Positions 26,146-35,716 of a stretch of DNA of 64,000 nt are shown piece by piece. Location: assembly GCA_026414485.1 (NCBI GenBank), contig JAOAIX010000001.1, forward strand, positions 27,502 through 91,501, given 5' to 3'. The position numbers were made by a program, and so were the translations under genes. Source of the DNA: Candidatus Bathyarchaeota archaeon (GTDB lineage: Archaea > Thermoproteota > Bathyarchaeia > Bathyarchaeales > Bathycorpusculaceae). The notes below the pieces were generated by a model, which made no database searches, was not told the origin of the DNA, and saw nothing but the letters and a program-made list of their open reading frames with translations. The stretch's first letter is position 1. The number at the start of each line of letters is the position of its first letter.

Positions 26146-27252
26146 TCAAGATAGAAGCTGCAGCAGTGATTCTCCTATTTCACTAATTTGTTCTTCAGTG
26201 ACACGTGGGTGAATGGGCAATGAAAACACTTGTTTTGATGCTTTTTCGGTTTCAGGAAGCTTTCGAGCACCAAAACTTTTCTGGTAATACGGCATATGAT
26301 GCACTGGATTTGAATAATATGCTTCTGCCCCTATTCCTCTCTTTTTCAATTCATCCAAAAGGCGGTTTCTCTCTTTTTCTTCGCCGTTGATAAGTCTAAC
26401 CGTGTAAAGGTACCAGCTATGTGCTCCCCCTTTTGGTTCACGAGGCAGTTTGAGGTGCTTATTTTTTGAGAGAACTTTGCTTAGTCTTTCTGCGTTTGCG
26501 CGCCGCGTTGCCACAAAACTGGGCAATTTTTCCAGTTGAACAAGTCCTATAGCTGCCTCAATTTCGGGCATGCGGTAGTTGTACCCCAGCATCTCCGAGT
26601 AATACTTCGATTTTTCGCCATGAGTACGTAACATTCGCAATTTTTCTGCCAAATCATCATTATTAGTGGTTACGACGCCTCCTTCACCTGTAGTCATATT
26701 TTTGCTTGCGTAAAGACTCCAGCATGCCATATCCGAATCGGCGCCTGCAGGTTTACCATTTCGAGTTGCACCATGTGCTTGTGCCGCATCCTCTATAATT
26801 GCTAAGCTATGCTTATCAGCGATTTCCCTAAGGGGTTTAATTTCAACAGGCCAGCCGTAAAGATCCACAGGTAGAATAGCTTTTGTTTTTTTTGTTAACG
26901 CTTTTTCTACAGCAACAGGCGATAGGCAATAATTTTCAGGATCTATGTCAGCAAACACAGGTTTGCCACCTGCCATGACGACTGCTTCTGCGGTGGCCAC
27001 AAAAGTGAAGCTTGGTAAAATCACTTCGTCGCCTGACTTTACACCTGCTGCCACAACTGCCATGTGTAGTGCCGCTGTGCCAGTGTTAACTGCTATTGCA
27101 TGTTTAACGCCTGCGAATTTAGCATAGTTTTTTTCAAAAGCAGAGACCATGGGTCCTGCACCCAGTGCGTTTGTGATGATACCGCTTCTTAGGACCTTAA
27201 CTACAGCTTCGACTTCTTCTTCCCCAAGTTTTGGAATGTTGATTGGAATCAT
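26146..27252 (-). CDS. DegT/DnrJ/EryC1/StrS family sugar aminotransferase
   Basis: A PLP-dependent aminotransferase of the sugar nucleotide type that makes amino sugars for surface glycans. The 368 residues have the N-terminal MIPINIPKLGEEEVEAV, the PLP-contacting AIEDAAQAHGA (about 150-160) and the PLP lysine in YASKNMTTGEGG (Lys near 185). The family often sits in glycan clusters, but here it is alone between a cyclophilin-like gene and an NAD-kinase-like gene. The substrate cannot be told from the sequence. Confidence 0.93.
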   Translation of the reverse strand: MIPINIPKLGEEEVEAVVKVLRSGIITNALGAGPMVSAFEKNYAKFAGVKHAIAVNTGTAALHMAVVAAGVKSGDEVILPSFTFVATAEAVVMAGGKPVFADIDPENYCLSPVAVEKALTKKTKAILPVDLYGWPVEIKPLREIADKHSLAIIEDAAQAHGATRNGKPAGADSDMACWSLYASKNMTTGEGGVVTTNNDDLAEKLRMLRTHGEKSKYYSEMLGYNYRMPEIEAAIGLVQLEKLPSFVATRRANAERLSKVLSKNKHLKLPREPKGGAHSWYLYTVRLINGEEKERNRLLDELKKRGIGAEAYYSNPVHHMPYYQKSFGARKLPETEKASKQVFSLPIHPRVTEEQISEIGESLLQLLS

Positions 27253-27339
27253 TTTTTTAGCCTCAATTTACGGAATAGTTTTTGTGAACTAGTATATTTC
27301 TATTTGTCGGGGTCTTACATGAAAAAGCTCTATCTTTTT

Positions 27340-28506
27340 TTATTCAACTTGCATAGTCTGCTCAATTTTGTAGTCCGAAATGACTCTAAACGAGTGTGCT
27401 CTGAGGATCTTGTCCATATCTGGGTCGCCTGTATCCACTCTCAAACTTTTTAAACCCCGAAGTTTACTTGCTGTGGCGACAACAATAACATTGTCTAAAC
27501 CCACTTGTCGGATAACTTTGGAGCTTATCTGCTGGTTTCCCCTCCCAAAAATGAAGCCTTGTCCCCCAATAGGTGTAACTATGACTCGTGCAGTTTTGTC
27601 TTTTATGTACTCAAGTATTTGTTTCTCGTTTACGTCTTTAGCAACAATTTTCTTGTTTTGAAAGAGGTCTACCCCTAACAATGTTTTCTTCTCGTCCAAC
27701 AAGTCACCAATAGTTCGAGTTGTCGTTCCAGGACCGACAACGTAAACAACGTCATGTTCCATGTTTTCGATGATATGAAGCGCTATAGCCGCTTGATTAC
27801 GTATTTCGTCTTCGGTTATTGGGCTGGACAGTTTGCTTTCTTGAATCAGACGCGGCTCATAAGGCGTTAAAACATAGCCATAAAGCTTCGCTGACAAGTG
27901 GTCTTCTCTGAAAGCTGCTTCGTCAATATCCATGACCTCGACTTCTTTTAGGGGTAGAGCCTCTTCTAAAAAACGCATGACAACTCTTGCTGCTGCATCT
28001 GGTGTAACCGCAAACACCGTGCTGTGCATCTTGACACCAGTAGGGACTCCAAGAACTGGGAGCTCCTCATCAATGACAGACAATATGTCTCTGGCTGTAC
28101 CGTCTCCACCGCAGAAAACAATAAGCTCAACGCCGGCGTTTTTGATATATTTAGCGACAGCTTTGGTGTCTTCAGCATTAGTTTTCTCCTTCTTTTCTCC
28201 AACAACGGTGTATTCAAAGCCGCATTGCTCTGCTTCATCTTCTCCCATTGCACCTGCACCAACTACTAATTTGAGGTGAGCTTTGACGGGGCTCAGTGCA
28301 GAAAGGAATAATTCTGCTCGTGCAGGTGCAACAGGTTTAGCTCCCAAACATAAAGCTTTGATGAGTGTTGTTTCCCCATCTGTTCCTTTTAGACCTACAG
28401 CGCCACCCATTCCTGCTATAGGGTTTACGACTAATCCAACCTTTTTTTGATGTAATGTCTTTTCAATTTTAGACCGAGTTTGACTCTGTGGTTTTTGGTA
28501 AACCAT
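27340..28506 (-). CDS. ATP-NAD kinase family protein (COG3199)
   Basis: A 388-residue protein of the NAD kinase/AcoX family. It has LVVNPIAGMGG (about 25-35), the nucleotide-binding FCGGDGTARDIL (about 121-132) and GVPTGVKMHS (about 146-155), where ordinary NAD kinase has a similar loop. The C-terminal part has TPIGGQGFIFGRGNQQIS. This group is longer than classic NadK and is often annotated as a predicted polyphosphate/ATP-NAD kinase; a kinase of some sugar or cofactor is also possible. It stands apart from its neighbours by about 90-100 bases each side. Confidence 0.88.
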   Translation of the reverse strand: MVYQKPQSQTRSKIEKTLHQKKVGLVVNPIAGMGGAVGLKGTDGETTLIKALCLGAKPVAPARAELFLSALSPVKAHLKLVVGAGAMGEDEAEQCGFEYTVVGEKKEKTNAEDTKAVAKYIKNAGVELIVFCGGDGTARDILSVIDEELPVLGVPTGVKMHSTVFAVTPDAAARVVMRFLEEALPLKEVEVMDIDEAAFREDHLSAKLYGYVLTPYEPRLIQESKLSSPITEDEIRNQAAIALHIIENMEHDVVYVVGPGTTTRTIGDLLDEKKTLLGVDLFQNKKIVAKDVNEKQILEYIKDKTARVIVTPIGGQGFIFGRGNQQISSKVIRQVGLDNVIVVATASKLRGLKSLRVDTGDPDMDKILRAHSFRVISDYKIEQTMQVE

Positions 28507-28607
28507 AATTTTTTCCTGTATGCTGTTTTGGGGGGTTAATTAATAAGATCTACATATTAAAAAAACAAAAAATGGAAAGTTATCAGAGCAGTTGCTTAAG
28601 ACTTGGC

Positions 28608-30020
28608 CTACACTGGTTCACAGTTGATGAATTTTTTGTTCACAGAGTCCAACCAGGGATAGAGCTTTCGAAGTTTTTCCATGGATTCCGCAACTTTCTC
28701 TGTTGGATATTCGTAAGGCTTAAGGTTGCCGCTGAAGTATTCATCATAGGCAGCCATGTCAAAGTGACCGTGACCGCAAAGTACAAAGAGTATGGTTTTT
28801 GCTTCACCTGTCTGTTTACACCGCAAAGCCTCATCAATGGCGCCTTTTATGGCGTGTGAGGGCTCGGGGGCAGGAATTATGCCTTCAGTTTGAATAAAAA
28901 GTTTTGCTGCATCAAACACGTCTATCTGGTTATAGGCTTCTGTAGTCATCTGTTTTGCTTGAGTAAGTATACTTATTGTAGGAGCGATTCCGTGATAACG
29001 TAAACCGCCTGCATGTATCGGCGCAGGTATAAAATCGTGACCTAAAGTATGCATTGGAACTAGCGGCGTTATTCTTGCAGTGTCGCCGTGGTCATAGATG
29101 TATTGTCCTTTGGTGACTTTTGGACACGCTGTCGCTTCAGTGGCGACAAACTTGGTTTCTTTAGGGGCCTTCTTGGCAACTTTATCATAGTAGAATGGCC
29201 AGATGAGACCTGAATAGCTGCTTCCTCCGCCTATACAACCATAAATCACGTCGGGGTAATCATCAACTAGTTCAAGCTGTTTCTTGGCTTCTAACCCTTC
29301 AACGGTTTGGTGCATCAACACATGGTTAAAGACACTACCAATGGCGTAGTTTGCTTCCTCTTCATTAACTAACGCGTCTTCCACTGCTTCACTGATGGCT
29401 ATGCCTAGGCTGCCTCGATTGTTTGGGTCTTCTTTGAGAATTTTCCTACCTGCTTCTGTTCTATTACTAGGGCTTGCGAAACATTCTGCGCCAAAGGCTT
29501 TCATCATCATTTTGCGATAGGGCTTCTGGTCAAAACTTGCTCGAACCATGTAAACCGTAGCTTTTAAACCAAACATTGCAGCCGCAAACGATAAAGCAGA
29601 GCCCCACTGGCCGGCGCCTGTTTCTGTGGTTAATCTCTTTGTGCCCTCTTTCATGTTGTAGTATGCTTGAGGCACAGCGGTGTTCGGTTTATGACTTCCT
29701 GCTGGGCTGACCCCTTCATATTTATAGTAAATCTTGGCAGGTGTTTTCAGCGCTTTTTCCAAGTTTATGGCTCGATAAAGCGGTGTGGGACGCCATAGTC
29801 TGTAGACTTCTCTTACTTCTTCTGGAATGTCGATCCATCTTTCTTGACTTAGCTCCTGAGCAATAATTGCTTTTGGGAAAATACGAGGGACAATTCCGAC
29901 TCCAGGTTCTTTTGTAGCAGGGTCGATGAAAGGCGGCAAAGGTCTTGGAAGATCAGGGGTTATGTTATACCATTGTTTTGGCAACTCGTCTTCCGGTAAA
30001 AAAATCTTCCTGTCTGGCAT
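28608..30020 (-). CDS. trpB2: TrpB2-type PLP enzyme, tryptophan synthase beta-like
   Basis: TrpB2 makes tryptophan from indole and serine, or acts without TrpA as an indole salvage or other beta-replacement enzyme. The 470 residues are the long TrpB2 length. Seen are the N-terminal [15 protein letters not shown], the PLP lysine in GSHKPNTA (about 108-115), TETGAGQWG (about 132-140) and the phosphate-binding [12 protein letters not shown]. It carries insertions typical of TrpB2 and has no trpA neighbour. AGGTG precedes the ATG. It is divergent from an ACT-domain regulator gene, which may control it. Confidence 0.93.
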   Translation of the reverse strand: MPDRKIFLPEDELPKQWYNITPDLPRPLPPFIDPATKEPGVGIVPRIFPKAIIAQELSQERWIDIPEEVREVYRLWRPTPLYRAINLEKALKTPAKIYYKYEGVSPAGSHKPNTAVPQAYYNMKEGTKRLTTETGAGQWGSALSFAAAMFGLKATVYMVRASFDQKPYRKMMMKAFGAECFASPSNRTEAGRKILKEDPNNRGSLGIAISEAVEDALVNEEEANYAIGSVFNHVLMHQTVEGLEAKKQLELVDDYPDVIYGCIGGGSSYSGLIWPFYYDKVAKKAPKETKFVATEATACPKVTKGQYIYDHGDTARITPLVPMHTLGHDFIPAPIHAGGLRYHGIAPTISILTQAKQMTTEAYNQIDVFDAAKLFIQTEGIIPAPEPSHAIKGAIDEALRCKQTGEAKTILFVLCGHGHFDMAAYDEYFSGNLKPYEYPTEKVAESMEKLRKLYPWLDSVNKKFINCEPV

Positions 30021-30077
30021 GCTTTACACCTTTTACGGGGTTGATTTTTTATGTGGGATACCAACACTTGTGGGAAC

Positions 30078-30108
30078 ATATTTATACGTTACTGTACAAA
30101 AATATACA
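30078..30108 (+). promoter_or_regulatory. Promoter of the ACT regulator with a small inverted repeat
   Basis: ATATTTATACG at 30078-30088 is a good TATA box for the rightward gene at 30126, giving a leader of about 15 bases. Just downstream, TGTA at 30093-30096 and TACA at 30105-30108 form a short inverted repeat with an 8-base spacer, placed where a repressor would cover the start site. The repeat is short and could be chance. Confidence 0.45.
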
Positions 30109-30125
30109 TTAGAGTAGTGCCGTCC

Positions 30126-30629
30126 ATGTGGAACACCATTAAAAAGCACTTTGAGGAGTACCCTGAGCGTCTTAAAGTTGTTCGTGTGCTTGTGGAGAAC
30201 GGTTTGTGTGTAAAAAATAGCAAAATCTGCCTCAACCAAATTGAAATTCCACCAGTACGAATAGCCCGGGTCGCTAACGTGGATAGACGTACTGTTAACG
30301 AAACTGTTAACGTAATAAAAGCTAACCGCGAACTTAGAATAATTTTTGAAGACCTGCGTTCTGCGGGTCACTCTCTGAAAGAAATAGCTAAACACCTCAA
30401 TTTAGGCGTAGTTGAAATTACGCCTGTAGACGCAAGAGCACATGGAATATTAGCCAATTCGGCCATGATTCTTACCAACAGTGGCTTAAGTATCCGCCAA
30501 GCAATTGTTGATGATCCTGAGCTTTCCCCTGAACCGAAGCTAACCTTAATTGTGGAGAAAAAAATTCCAGGTGATCTGATTAATGAGTTACTAACAATTA
30601 AAGGCGTAGCTAAAGTGGCGGTTTACTAG
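30126..30629 (+). CDS. ACT-domain regulator of amino acid metabolism
   Basis: A 167-residue protein with an N-terminal helix-turn-helix-like part (MWNTIKKHFEEYPERLKVVRVLVENGL, in part, then PVRIARVANVDRRTVNETV). A C-terminal ACT domain of the COG2150 type follows (GLSIRQAIVDDPE, then LTLIVEKKIPGDLINELLTIKGV in part). ACT domains bind amino acids. It is divergent from trpB2, so tryptophan or another amino acid may be sensed; that is inference. I place the start at ATG 30126, behind the TATA at 30078-30088; an upstream in-frame ATG at 30051 precedes that TATA and is rejected. Confidence 0.85.
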   Translation: MWNTIKKHFEEYPERLKVVRVLVENGLCVKNSKICLNQIEIPPVRIARVANVDRRTVNETVNVIKANRELRIIFEDLRSAGHSLKEIAKHLNLGVVEITPVDARAHGILANSAMILTNSGLSIRQAIVDDPELSPEPKLTLIVEKKIPGDLINELLTIKGVAKVAVY

Positions 30630-30727
30630 TCACACAATATTTTTTGAGGAACCACACGCATTAATGGTTGAAACATAAGTCAACCGTCGCTTTCCAGCAT
30701 AAGCAATCGTGTAATGCTTAGAAAAAC

Positions 30728-30733
30728 TTATAT
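30728..30733 (+). promoter_or_regulatory. TATA box of the thermosome gene
   Basis: The purine-rich GAAAAAC followed by TTATAT at 30728-30733 is a good BRE/TATA pair. Transcription would begin near 30757, leaving a leader of about 23 bases that includes GGGGGT before the TTG start. Confidence 0.55.
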
Positions 30734-30779
30734 GTTAATTATGTTTTGTTCTAAGTTCGCATCAGGGGGTTTATAGGAT

Positions 30780-32450
30780 TTGTCTTCAAGTACACAAGCT
30801 GGCGGTGTGCCAGTTCTCATATTGAAAGAAGGTTCAACTCGCTCTCGTGGAAGGGAGGCTCAGAATACTAATATAACTGCTGCAAAAATCGTGGCTGAAA
30901 GTGTTCGAAGTGCGCTAGGTCCAAAAGGTATGGACAAAATGCTAGTTGATAGCTTTGGCGACGTGACAATAACTAGTGACGGACGCACTATTTTAGATGA
31001 GATGGATATACAAAATCCAGCAGCAAAAATGTTGGTTGAAGTGGCCAAAACACAAGATAACGAGGCAGGAGACGGAACTACCTCAGCAGTTGTCATCGCA
31101 GGCGAGCTTTTAAGTAAAGCTCAAGAGTTAATTGAGAAAAATGTTCATCCCACAGTAATCATAGACGGTTACACATTAGCTCAAGCAAAAGCGCTAGAAA
31201 TTCTAGAAAAAATCGCCATACCAGTCGATTTGGGAAAACAAGACCTCCTCAAAAAAGTTGCTGTAACCTCCATGGCCAGCAAACTTGTAGCCGAGCACAA
31301 GGAATATCTTGCCGACATGGTTGTGAAAGCCGTGCTTTCTGTTGCTGAAAAAGAAAATGGCGGTTACAAAGCAGACGTCGATGACATCTTGGTGGAAAAG
31401 AAAACAGGTGAATCCCTGCGTGACACAACTCTAATAAACGGCATCGTTCTGGACAAAGAGATTGTTCACTCTGGTATGCCTAAGCGTGTAGAGAAAGCTA
31501 AAATTGCCTTGCTTGACGCATCCCTAGAAATTGAAAAAACCGAGTTTGACGCTAAAATCAACATTGAAAGCCCTGAACAAATTGAAGCCTTTTTGCAACA
31601 AGAAGAAGATATGCTCAAGAAGATGGTGGACAAGATAGCTGCTACAGGAGCAAATGTCGTCATATGTCAGAAAGGCATAGATGACATGGCACAGCACTTT
31701 TTGGCGAAAAAGAATATTGTTGCAATCCGTAGAGCCAAAAAATCAGATATAGAAAAGCTCTCCAAAGCTACAGGAGCAAAAATCATCACGAATTTAGATG
31801 ATATGTCTGCAGCAGATTTGGGCTACGCAGCTCTTGTTGAAGAACGCAAAATTGCCGACGACAAAATGACTTTTATTGAAGGATGCAAAAATCCTAAAGC
31901 AGTTACAATTCTTATCCGTGGTAGCACGCCTCGTATGAACGCAGAGACTGAGCGCTCTATTCATGACGCATTATGTGTTGTCCGAGACGTTCTCCGCGAG
32001 CCAAAAATTGTGGCAGGGGGTAGCGCTCCTGAAATCGAAGTTTCCCGAGTTCTTAGGCAGTATGCTGAGACTCTGCCTGGTAGAGAGCAACTTGCTGTAA
32101 AAGCCTTCGCTGAAGGGTTAGAAGCAATTACTGTAGCCCTCACAGAGAATGCAGGTTTGGACCCCATTGACATACTGTCAGAACTACGGTCAAGACACGA
32201 AAAAGGTGAAACGTGGTCTGGAATCGAAGTTCTATCAGGTAAAGTTCAAGACATGACCAAAGCAGGCGTTTTTGAACCACTTACTGTCAAGAAACAAATA
32301 ATCAAATCTGCAGCTGAGGCAGCCATGTTGATAATTAAAATTGACGATGTGATAGCAGCAGAAAAAATGAAGACACCTCCAACTCCCCCAGGCGGCGGTA
32401 TGCCTCCAGGTGGTGGCATGGGCGGCATGGGTGGGATGGGGGGCTTCTAG
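30780..32450 (+). CDS. thsA: Thermosome subunit (group II chaperonin)
   Basis: Forms the double-ring ATP-driven chaperonin that refolds proteins. The 556 residues show [14 protein letters not shown] (about 44-57), [15 protein letters not shown] (about 78-92) and the late [11 protein letters not shown] with [10 protein letters not shown]. The C terminus is the flexible Gly-Met tail (GGMGGMGGF) that projects into the ring cavity. It starts at TTG. The family is called with confidence; whether other subunits exist elsewhere cannot be known here. It is followed after 2 bases by rpoK. Confidence 0.97.
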   Translation: MSSSTQAGGVPVLILKEGSTRSRGREAQNTNITAAKIVAESVRSALGPKGMDKMLVDSFGDVTITSDGRTILDEMDIQNPAAKMLVEVAKTQDNEAGDGTTSAVVIAGELLSKAQELIEKNVHPTVIIDGYTLAQAKALEILEKIAIPVDLGKQDLLKKVAVTSMASKLVAEHKEYLADMVVKAVLSVAEKENGGYKADVDDILVEKKTGESLRDTTLINGIVLDKEIVHSGMPKRVEKAKIALLDASLEIEKTEFDAKINIESPEQIEAFLQQEEDMLKKMVDKIAATGANVVICQKGIDDMAQHFLAKKNIVAIRRAKKSDIEKLSKATGAKIITNLDDMSAADLGYAALVEERKIADDKMTFIEGCKNPKAVTILIRGSTPRMNAETERSIHDALCVVRDVLREPKIVAGGSAPEIEVSRVLRQYAETLPGREQLAVKAFAEGLEAITVALTENAGLDPIDILSELRSRHEKGETWSGIEVLSGKVQDMTKAGVFEPLTVKKQIIKSAAEAAMLIIKIDDVIAAEKMKTPPTPPGGGMPPGGGMGGMGGMGGF

Positions 32451-32452
32451 AT

Positions 32453-32710
32453 ATGGAATCCCCTCAAAACAAGGTTTTAGTTGGTCCACCAAAAGCAACA
32501 CGGTTCGAAAAAGCCAGAATTGTAGGGGCCCGTAGTCTTCAAATTAGTATGGGTGCACCGATTCTGGTTGAACTTACGGAGGATCTTTCCAGTCCGATTG
32601 ATATTGCGCTCGCGGAGTTAGAAGCAGGGATCTTACCTATCACAATAAGGCGCACATTGCCTGATGGTACTTACCAAGACATACCGCTTAAGTGGCTCAA
32701 CATAAGTTAA
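32453..32710 (+). CDS. rpoK: RNA polymerase subunit K (Rpb6/omega)
   Basis: An 85-residue protein matching archaeal Rpo[20 protein letters not shown] (about 18-36), then [24 protein letters not shown] in part. It helps assemble and stabilise RNA polymerase. Its start lies only 2 bases after the thermosome stop, so the two share a message. In many archaea rpoK instead lies by rpoN and ribosomal genes, so this pairing with a chaperonin is unusual. Confidence 0.94.
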   Translation: MESPQNKVLVGPPKATRFEKARIVGARSLQISMGAPILVELTEDLSSPIDIALAELEAGILPITIRRTLPDGTYQDIPLKWLNIS

Positions 32711-33180
32711 CTTTTCATTTTTTCTTCTGCTTTTTTGAAAGTGTCCCAGATATTGATCCAGTGTGCACCTTGCCAGTACACTTTTCCGCAGTTGAGGCAT
32801 AGCCAGAATTTATCGTAGTATTTAAGAGTGTTCTTTTTAACTTTATTTGTAATTTCATGTTTAGTCACAGGTCGAAGATTTGTGTTGCATTTTGGGCATC
32901 TTGACTTTTCTAAATCAATTGTTAATTCAATTTTGAATCGTTGGGCGAGTTCCGCTAGTCTTTCCGGCTCATTTTTTCCTTCCACATAGTACACCTCAAC
33001 TCCTTTGCCCGTAGCCTGCCGATAAAGCATCAGATCTCTTGTAAGAAGAACCCGATTCTCAATTTTAGCTGTATAAAGCAATTCCGTGTCTCTCAGTTCA
33101 GTGAAGTATTTGACGTTGTGTCCCATCATTCTAAGCCATCTGGCGAGTTTTCCAAGCATACAGTCTACAATAAAATTCAA
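32707..33180 (-). CDS. Mut7-C RNase-domain protein
   Basis: A 157-residue protein of the Mut7-C family (formerly DUF82). It begins with [19 protein letters not shown], a PIN-like nuclease signature with the acidic residue Asp6. It ends with a zinc ribbon (CPKCN near 97, CLNCG near 129) that may bind RNA. Predicted to cut RNA; the target is not known. Its ATG overlaps the stop of the dihydroorotase gene by four bases, so the two are coupled. Its own stop overlaps the convergent rpoK stop. Confidence 0.9.
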   Translation of the reverse strand: MNFIVDCMLGKLARWLRMMGHNVKYFTELRDTELLYTAKIENRVLLTRDLMLYRQATGKGVEVYYVEGKNEPERLAELAQRFKIELTIDLEKSRCPKCNTNLRPVTKHEITNKVKKNTLKYYDKFWLCLNCGKVYWQGAHWINIWDTFKKAEEKMKS

Positions 33181-34523
33181 ATTTGTACTCTCCGAACTAC
33201 GTGACCGCAGCCGGGTTTTGCAACTATTTCTTGCTCATCCATTACCAATTGCCCATTAACAAAAGTTTTCACAGGTTTTCCTTTCACTTCCCAACCGTTG
33301 AACGGGGAAAATTTTGCCTTCGAGTGAAATTTTGCGGCTTCTATGTTAAAACACTTATTAAAATCAATAACCACCAAATCTGCGTTCTTCCCTTGCTCCA
33401 TCACTCCGCGATCTTTCAAGCCAAAAATCCCTGCAGGTCTTTCAGCAAGTAGCTGAACCACTTTGTCTAGACTTAACTGTTTTTTATGTACTAGGGTCAA
33501 CATGAGCGGAAGTGTTGTTTCCAAGCCAGGTACGCCAGCTTTGACTTCCCAGATACTGTTCGACTCTTTTTCCTCCAACGTGTGAGGCGCATGGTCAGAA
33601 CCGACGGTGTCAACAGTGTTTTCTTTTATTCCTTCCCAGAGGGCTTCCATGTTTTCTTTACTGCGAAGTGGTGGCACAGTCAATGCTTTTACTCCCAATT
33701 CTTCGTAGCTGTCTTTTGTCAAAAGTAAATGGTGCGGTGTAACTTCACAGGTGACTTTTTGGTTCAAGTGTTTTGCTTCAGCCACTGCATGTAAAGCTTT
33801 TTTTGTGCTCAGATGACAGAAATGCAGTTTGTTGTGCACTTGCAAATTTATATCAAGCAAACGCTTGACAGCCATATATTCCACTTCTTCATTGTGGGCT
33901 TTTAAGAAATCTCGAATTTTATCCTGCTTATTGAGTCTAAATTTTTCTACGTTTTTTTTCAAGCAGTTATGATCTTCGGCGTGAACTGCAACAGGAACAG
34001 CTAAATCTGCTAATTTTCTGAACGCCTCCTTCAACGCTTCATCATCGTCGATGACTAGTCCGCCGACTTGTTCAGCCATAAAAAGTTTGAAACCTACTGC
34101 TCCCAAGGCAACTATATCTTTGACTTCAGCAAGTTTAGAGGGAAATTCTGAGTAAAAACCAACATTAACTAGTATACTGCGTCTAGCAAGGCGTGTGCGG
34201 TTCTGTAGCGCTTCTGCACTCATAGTAACAGGCGTATTATTCGGCATGTCCAACACTGTGGTAAAGCCGCCCGCAGCCGCCGCGGCGGTTCCTGTTAGAA
34301 AAGTCTCTTTATAGGCTTTCGCTTCATCCCGCAAGTGGACATGCGCGTCAATTAAGCCGGGTAGAACCAGAAGGTTGTGGAGATCCAGTTTTTCATCAGC
34401 TTTTGGCATGTTTACCTCTTTGCCGATTTTGAAAATCTTGCCTTCTTCAATAGCCAAGCTGCATTCCACAATATCCTGTTTTAGATATACTTTAGCATTG
34501 TTTAGTACAGAATCAACAGTCAA
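33177..34523 (-). CDS. pyrC: Dihydroorotase (PyrC type amidohydrolase)
   Basis: Closes the dihydroorotate ring in pyrimidine synthesis. The 448 residues form the amidohydrolase TIM barrel. Metal ligands are seen in GLIDAHVHLRDE (HxH near 60), the lysine in GAVGFKLFMAEQ (about 150-161), HAEDHN and FCHLST, and the catalytic Asp in GSDHAPHTLEEKE. Allantoinase is a close relative, but no other purine-breakdown genes are near. It overlaps the Mut7-C gene at its 3' end. Confidence 0.9.
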   Translation of the reverse strand: MTVDSVLNNAKVYLKQDIVECSLAIEEGKIFKIGKEVNMPKADEKLDLHNLLVLPGLIDAHVHLRDEAKAYKETFLTGTAAAAAGGFTTVLDMPNNTPVTMSAEALQNRTRLARRSILVNVGFYSEFPSKLAEVKDIVALGAVGFKLFMAEQVGGLVIDDDEALKEAFRKLADLAVPVAVHAEDHNCLKKNVEKFRLNKQDKIRDFLKAHNEEVEYMAVKRLLDINLQVHNKLHFCHLSTKKALHAVAEAKHLNQKVTCEVTPHHLLLTKDSYEELGVKALTVPPLRSKENMEALWEGIKENTVDTVGSDHAPHTLEEKESNSIWEVKAGVPGLETTLPLMLTLVHKKQLSLDKVVQLLAERPAGIFGLKDRGVMEQGKNADLVVIDFNKCFNIEAAKFHSKAKFSPFNGWEVKGKPVKTFVNGQLVMDEQEIVAKPGCGHVVRRVQI

Positions 34524-34602
34524 CTTTAGGTGCTCTCTTTTTATTATGGATAAGGTGAGAAGTAGTTTATTTGCTTATTCAGGAATGAGGCATTAGGTTC
34601 TT

Positions 34603-35184
34603 TTATTTTTCGCTCTCTATTTCTATACGGCAGTCCTCGCATAGGAATTGGCCATTTTTATCTTTGAGGTTCTCAGAGTAAACTCCACATCGATCACAGT
34701 AACCTGAGAGCGGCGTCTCTTCTTCTACATCTTCGCTTGCCGTTGCATTTTCTATGCGTGATTTTTCCTGTATTATTTCTATTAACTCTGGCATTATGCC
34801 CAGGATGTCTTTATTAGAAACTAAACCGACAAGGTCACCTTTGTAGATCACGCCGAGTCTCCTTATGTCTAGCCTGCTCATGCGTCTTGCAGCTTCGGTT
34901 ATTGTCGCATCAGGCTCTATCGTAGCTAAAGGCGTGGTCATAATATCTTTGGCTTTAACCATGTCCGGTTGCAGATTTTTAGCGAGAACTCGGATAACGA
35001 GATCACGTTCAGTTATTATTCCTAAGGGTTTTCCATCGCGGTTGGTGACTATAACGCAGCCTAAATTATTTTCATCCATGATTTTAGCAATTTTGTCCGT
35101 AGTAGCATCTTCGTCCGTCGTCACCACGGGACTACTCATGGCGTCTTTGACTAGCATTCTTGTTCTTAAACCGATTTCTGACAT
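34603..35184 (-). CDS. CBS-domain protein with C-terminal zinc ribbon
   Basis: The 193 residues hold two CBS domains (about 10-65 and 75-130), each with the typical TTDEDATTDKIAKIM and IEPDATITEAARRM start. A C-terminal zinc ribbon (CDRCGVYSENL, then CEDC) follows. CBS pairs bind AMP, ATP or SAM and sense energy state. Whether the zinc ribbon contacts nucleic acid or a protein partner is unknown. The gene stands alone. Confidence 0.9.
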   Translation of the reverse strand: MSEIGLRTRMLVKDAMSSPVVTTDEDATTDKIAKIMDENNLGCVIVTNRDGKPLGIITERDLVIRVLAKNLQPDMVKAKDIMTTPLATIEPDATITEAARRMSRLDIRRLGVIYKGDLVGLVSNKDILGIMPELIEIIQEKSRIENATASEDVEEETPLSGYCDRCGVYSENLKDKNGQFLCEDCRIEIESEK

Positions 35185-35364
35185 TGCTTACAACACGCTC
35201 TTTCAGCCAACTCTTGTTCCTTGCCAAAAACAATGAGGAACGAGAAATTTAAGAGTTTGCTAAAATTCTGATACCCTCAATCTAGCAAGCTCTCAGTTGT
35301 TTCTAAGCCAAAAATTTCTTCAGTCAAAGTTGATGACATTGTTTTTCTTTTGAATCTAAGAGCA

Positions 35365-35374
35365 GATATATAAG
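35365..35374 (+). promoter_or_regulatory. TATA box of the S26e gene
   Basis: GATATATAAG at 35365-35374, a strong archaeal TATA box, would place transcription start near 35397. That leaves a short leader carrying GAGG at 35409-35412 before the TTG start at 35423. Confidence 0.6.
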
Positions 35375-35422
35375 TTAGTAGATTGACTATTTGGTAATGA
35401 ACCGAAACGAGGTTCCTAAAAA

Positions 35423-35713
35423 TTGCCATTCAAGCGAAAAAGCAGAGGAAGATCAAAAGGAAGCAAAGGAAGCAGCAGTCTAGTTCAATGTGCCAACTGC
35501 GGACAGCAAGTGCCTAGAGATAAAGCTAAAAGGTCAACTCGTCGTGTGTCTTTTGTAGAACCACAGTTGGCCAAGGAATTGAGGCAGAAAGGTACGTATA
35601 TTGCTTCATGGGTGGACACAAAGTGGTACTGTGTTTCTTGCGCAGTACATAGAGGTATTGTAAAGGTTAGGGCAGAAAGTGAACGGCACTCTCGTGGAAG
35701 GCGCCGATACTAA
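35423..35713 (+). CDS. rps26e: Small ribosomal subunit protein S26e
   Basis: A 96-residue basic protein matching S26e: KRKSRGRSKGSKG at the N terminus, a zinc site of CANCG (about 23-27) and CVSC (about 71-74), and the family stretch QVPRDKAKRSTRRVSFVEP. It starts at TTG behind GAGG. S26e occurs in TACK archaea and eukaryotes and not in typical Euryarchaeota. It converges with the CDP-alcohol phosphatidyltransferase gene. Confidence 0.95.
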   Translation: MPFKRKSRGRSKGSKGSSSLVQCANCGQQVPRDKAKRSTRRVSFVEPQLAKELRQKGTYIASWVDTKWYCVSCAVHRGIVKVRAESERHSRGRRRY

Positions 35714-35716
35714 TTT

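Noticed and set aside
30033-30395. Possible 120-codon gene on the minus strand upstream of trpB2
   Set aside because: It lies opposite the ACT regulator and covers that gene's promoter; composition is shadow-like.
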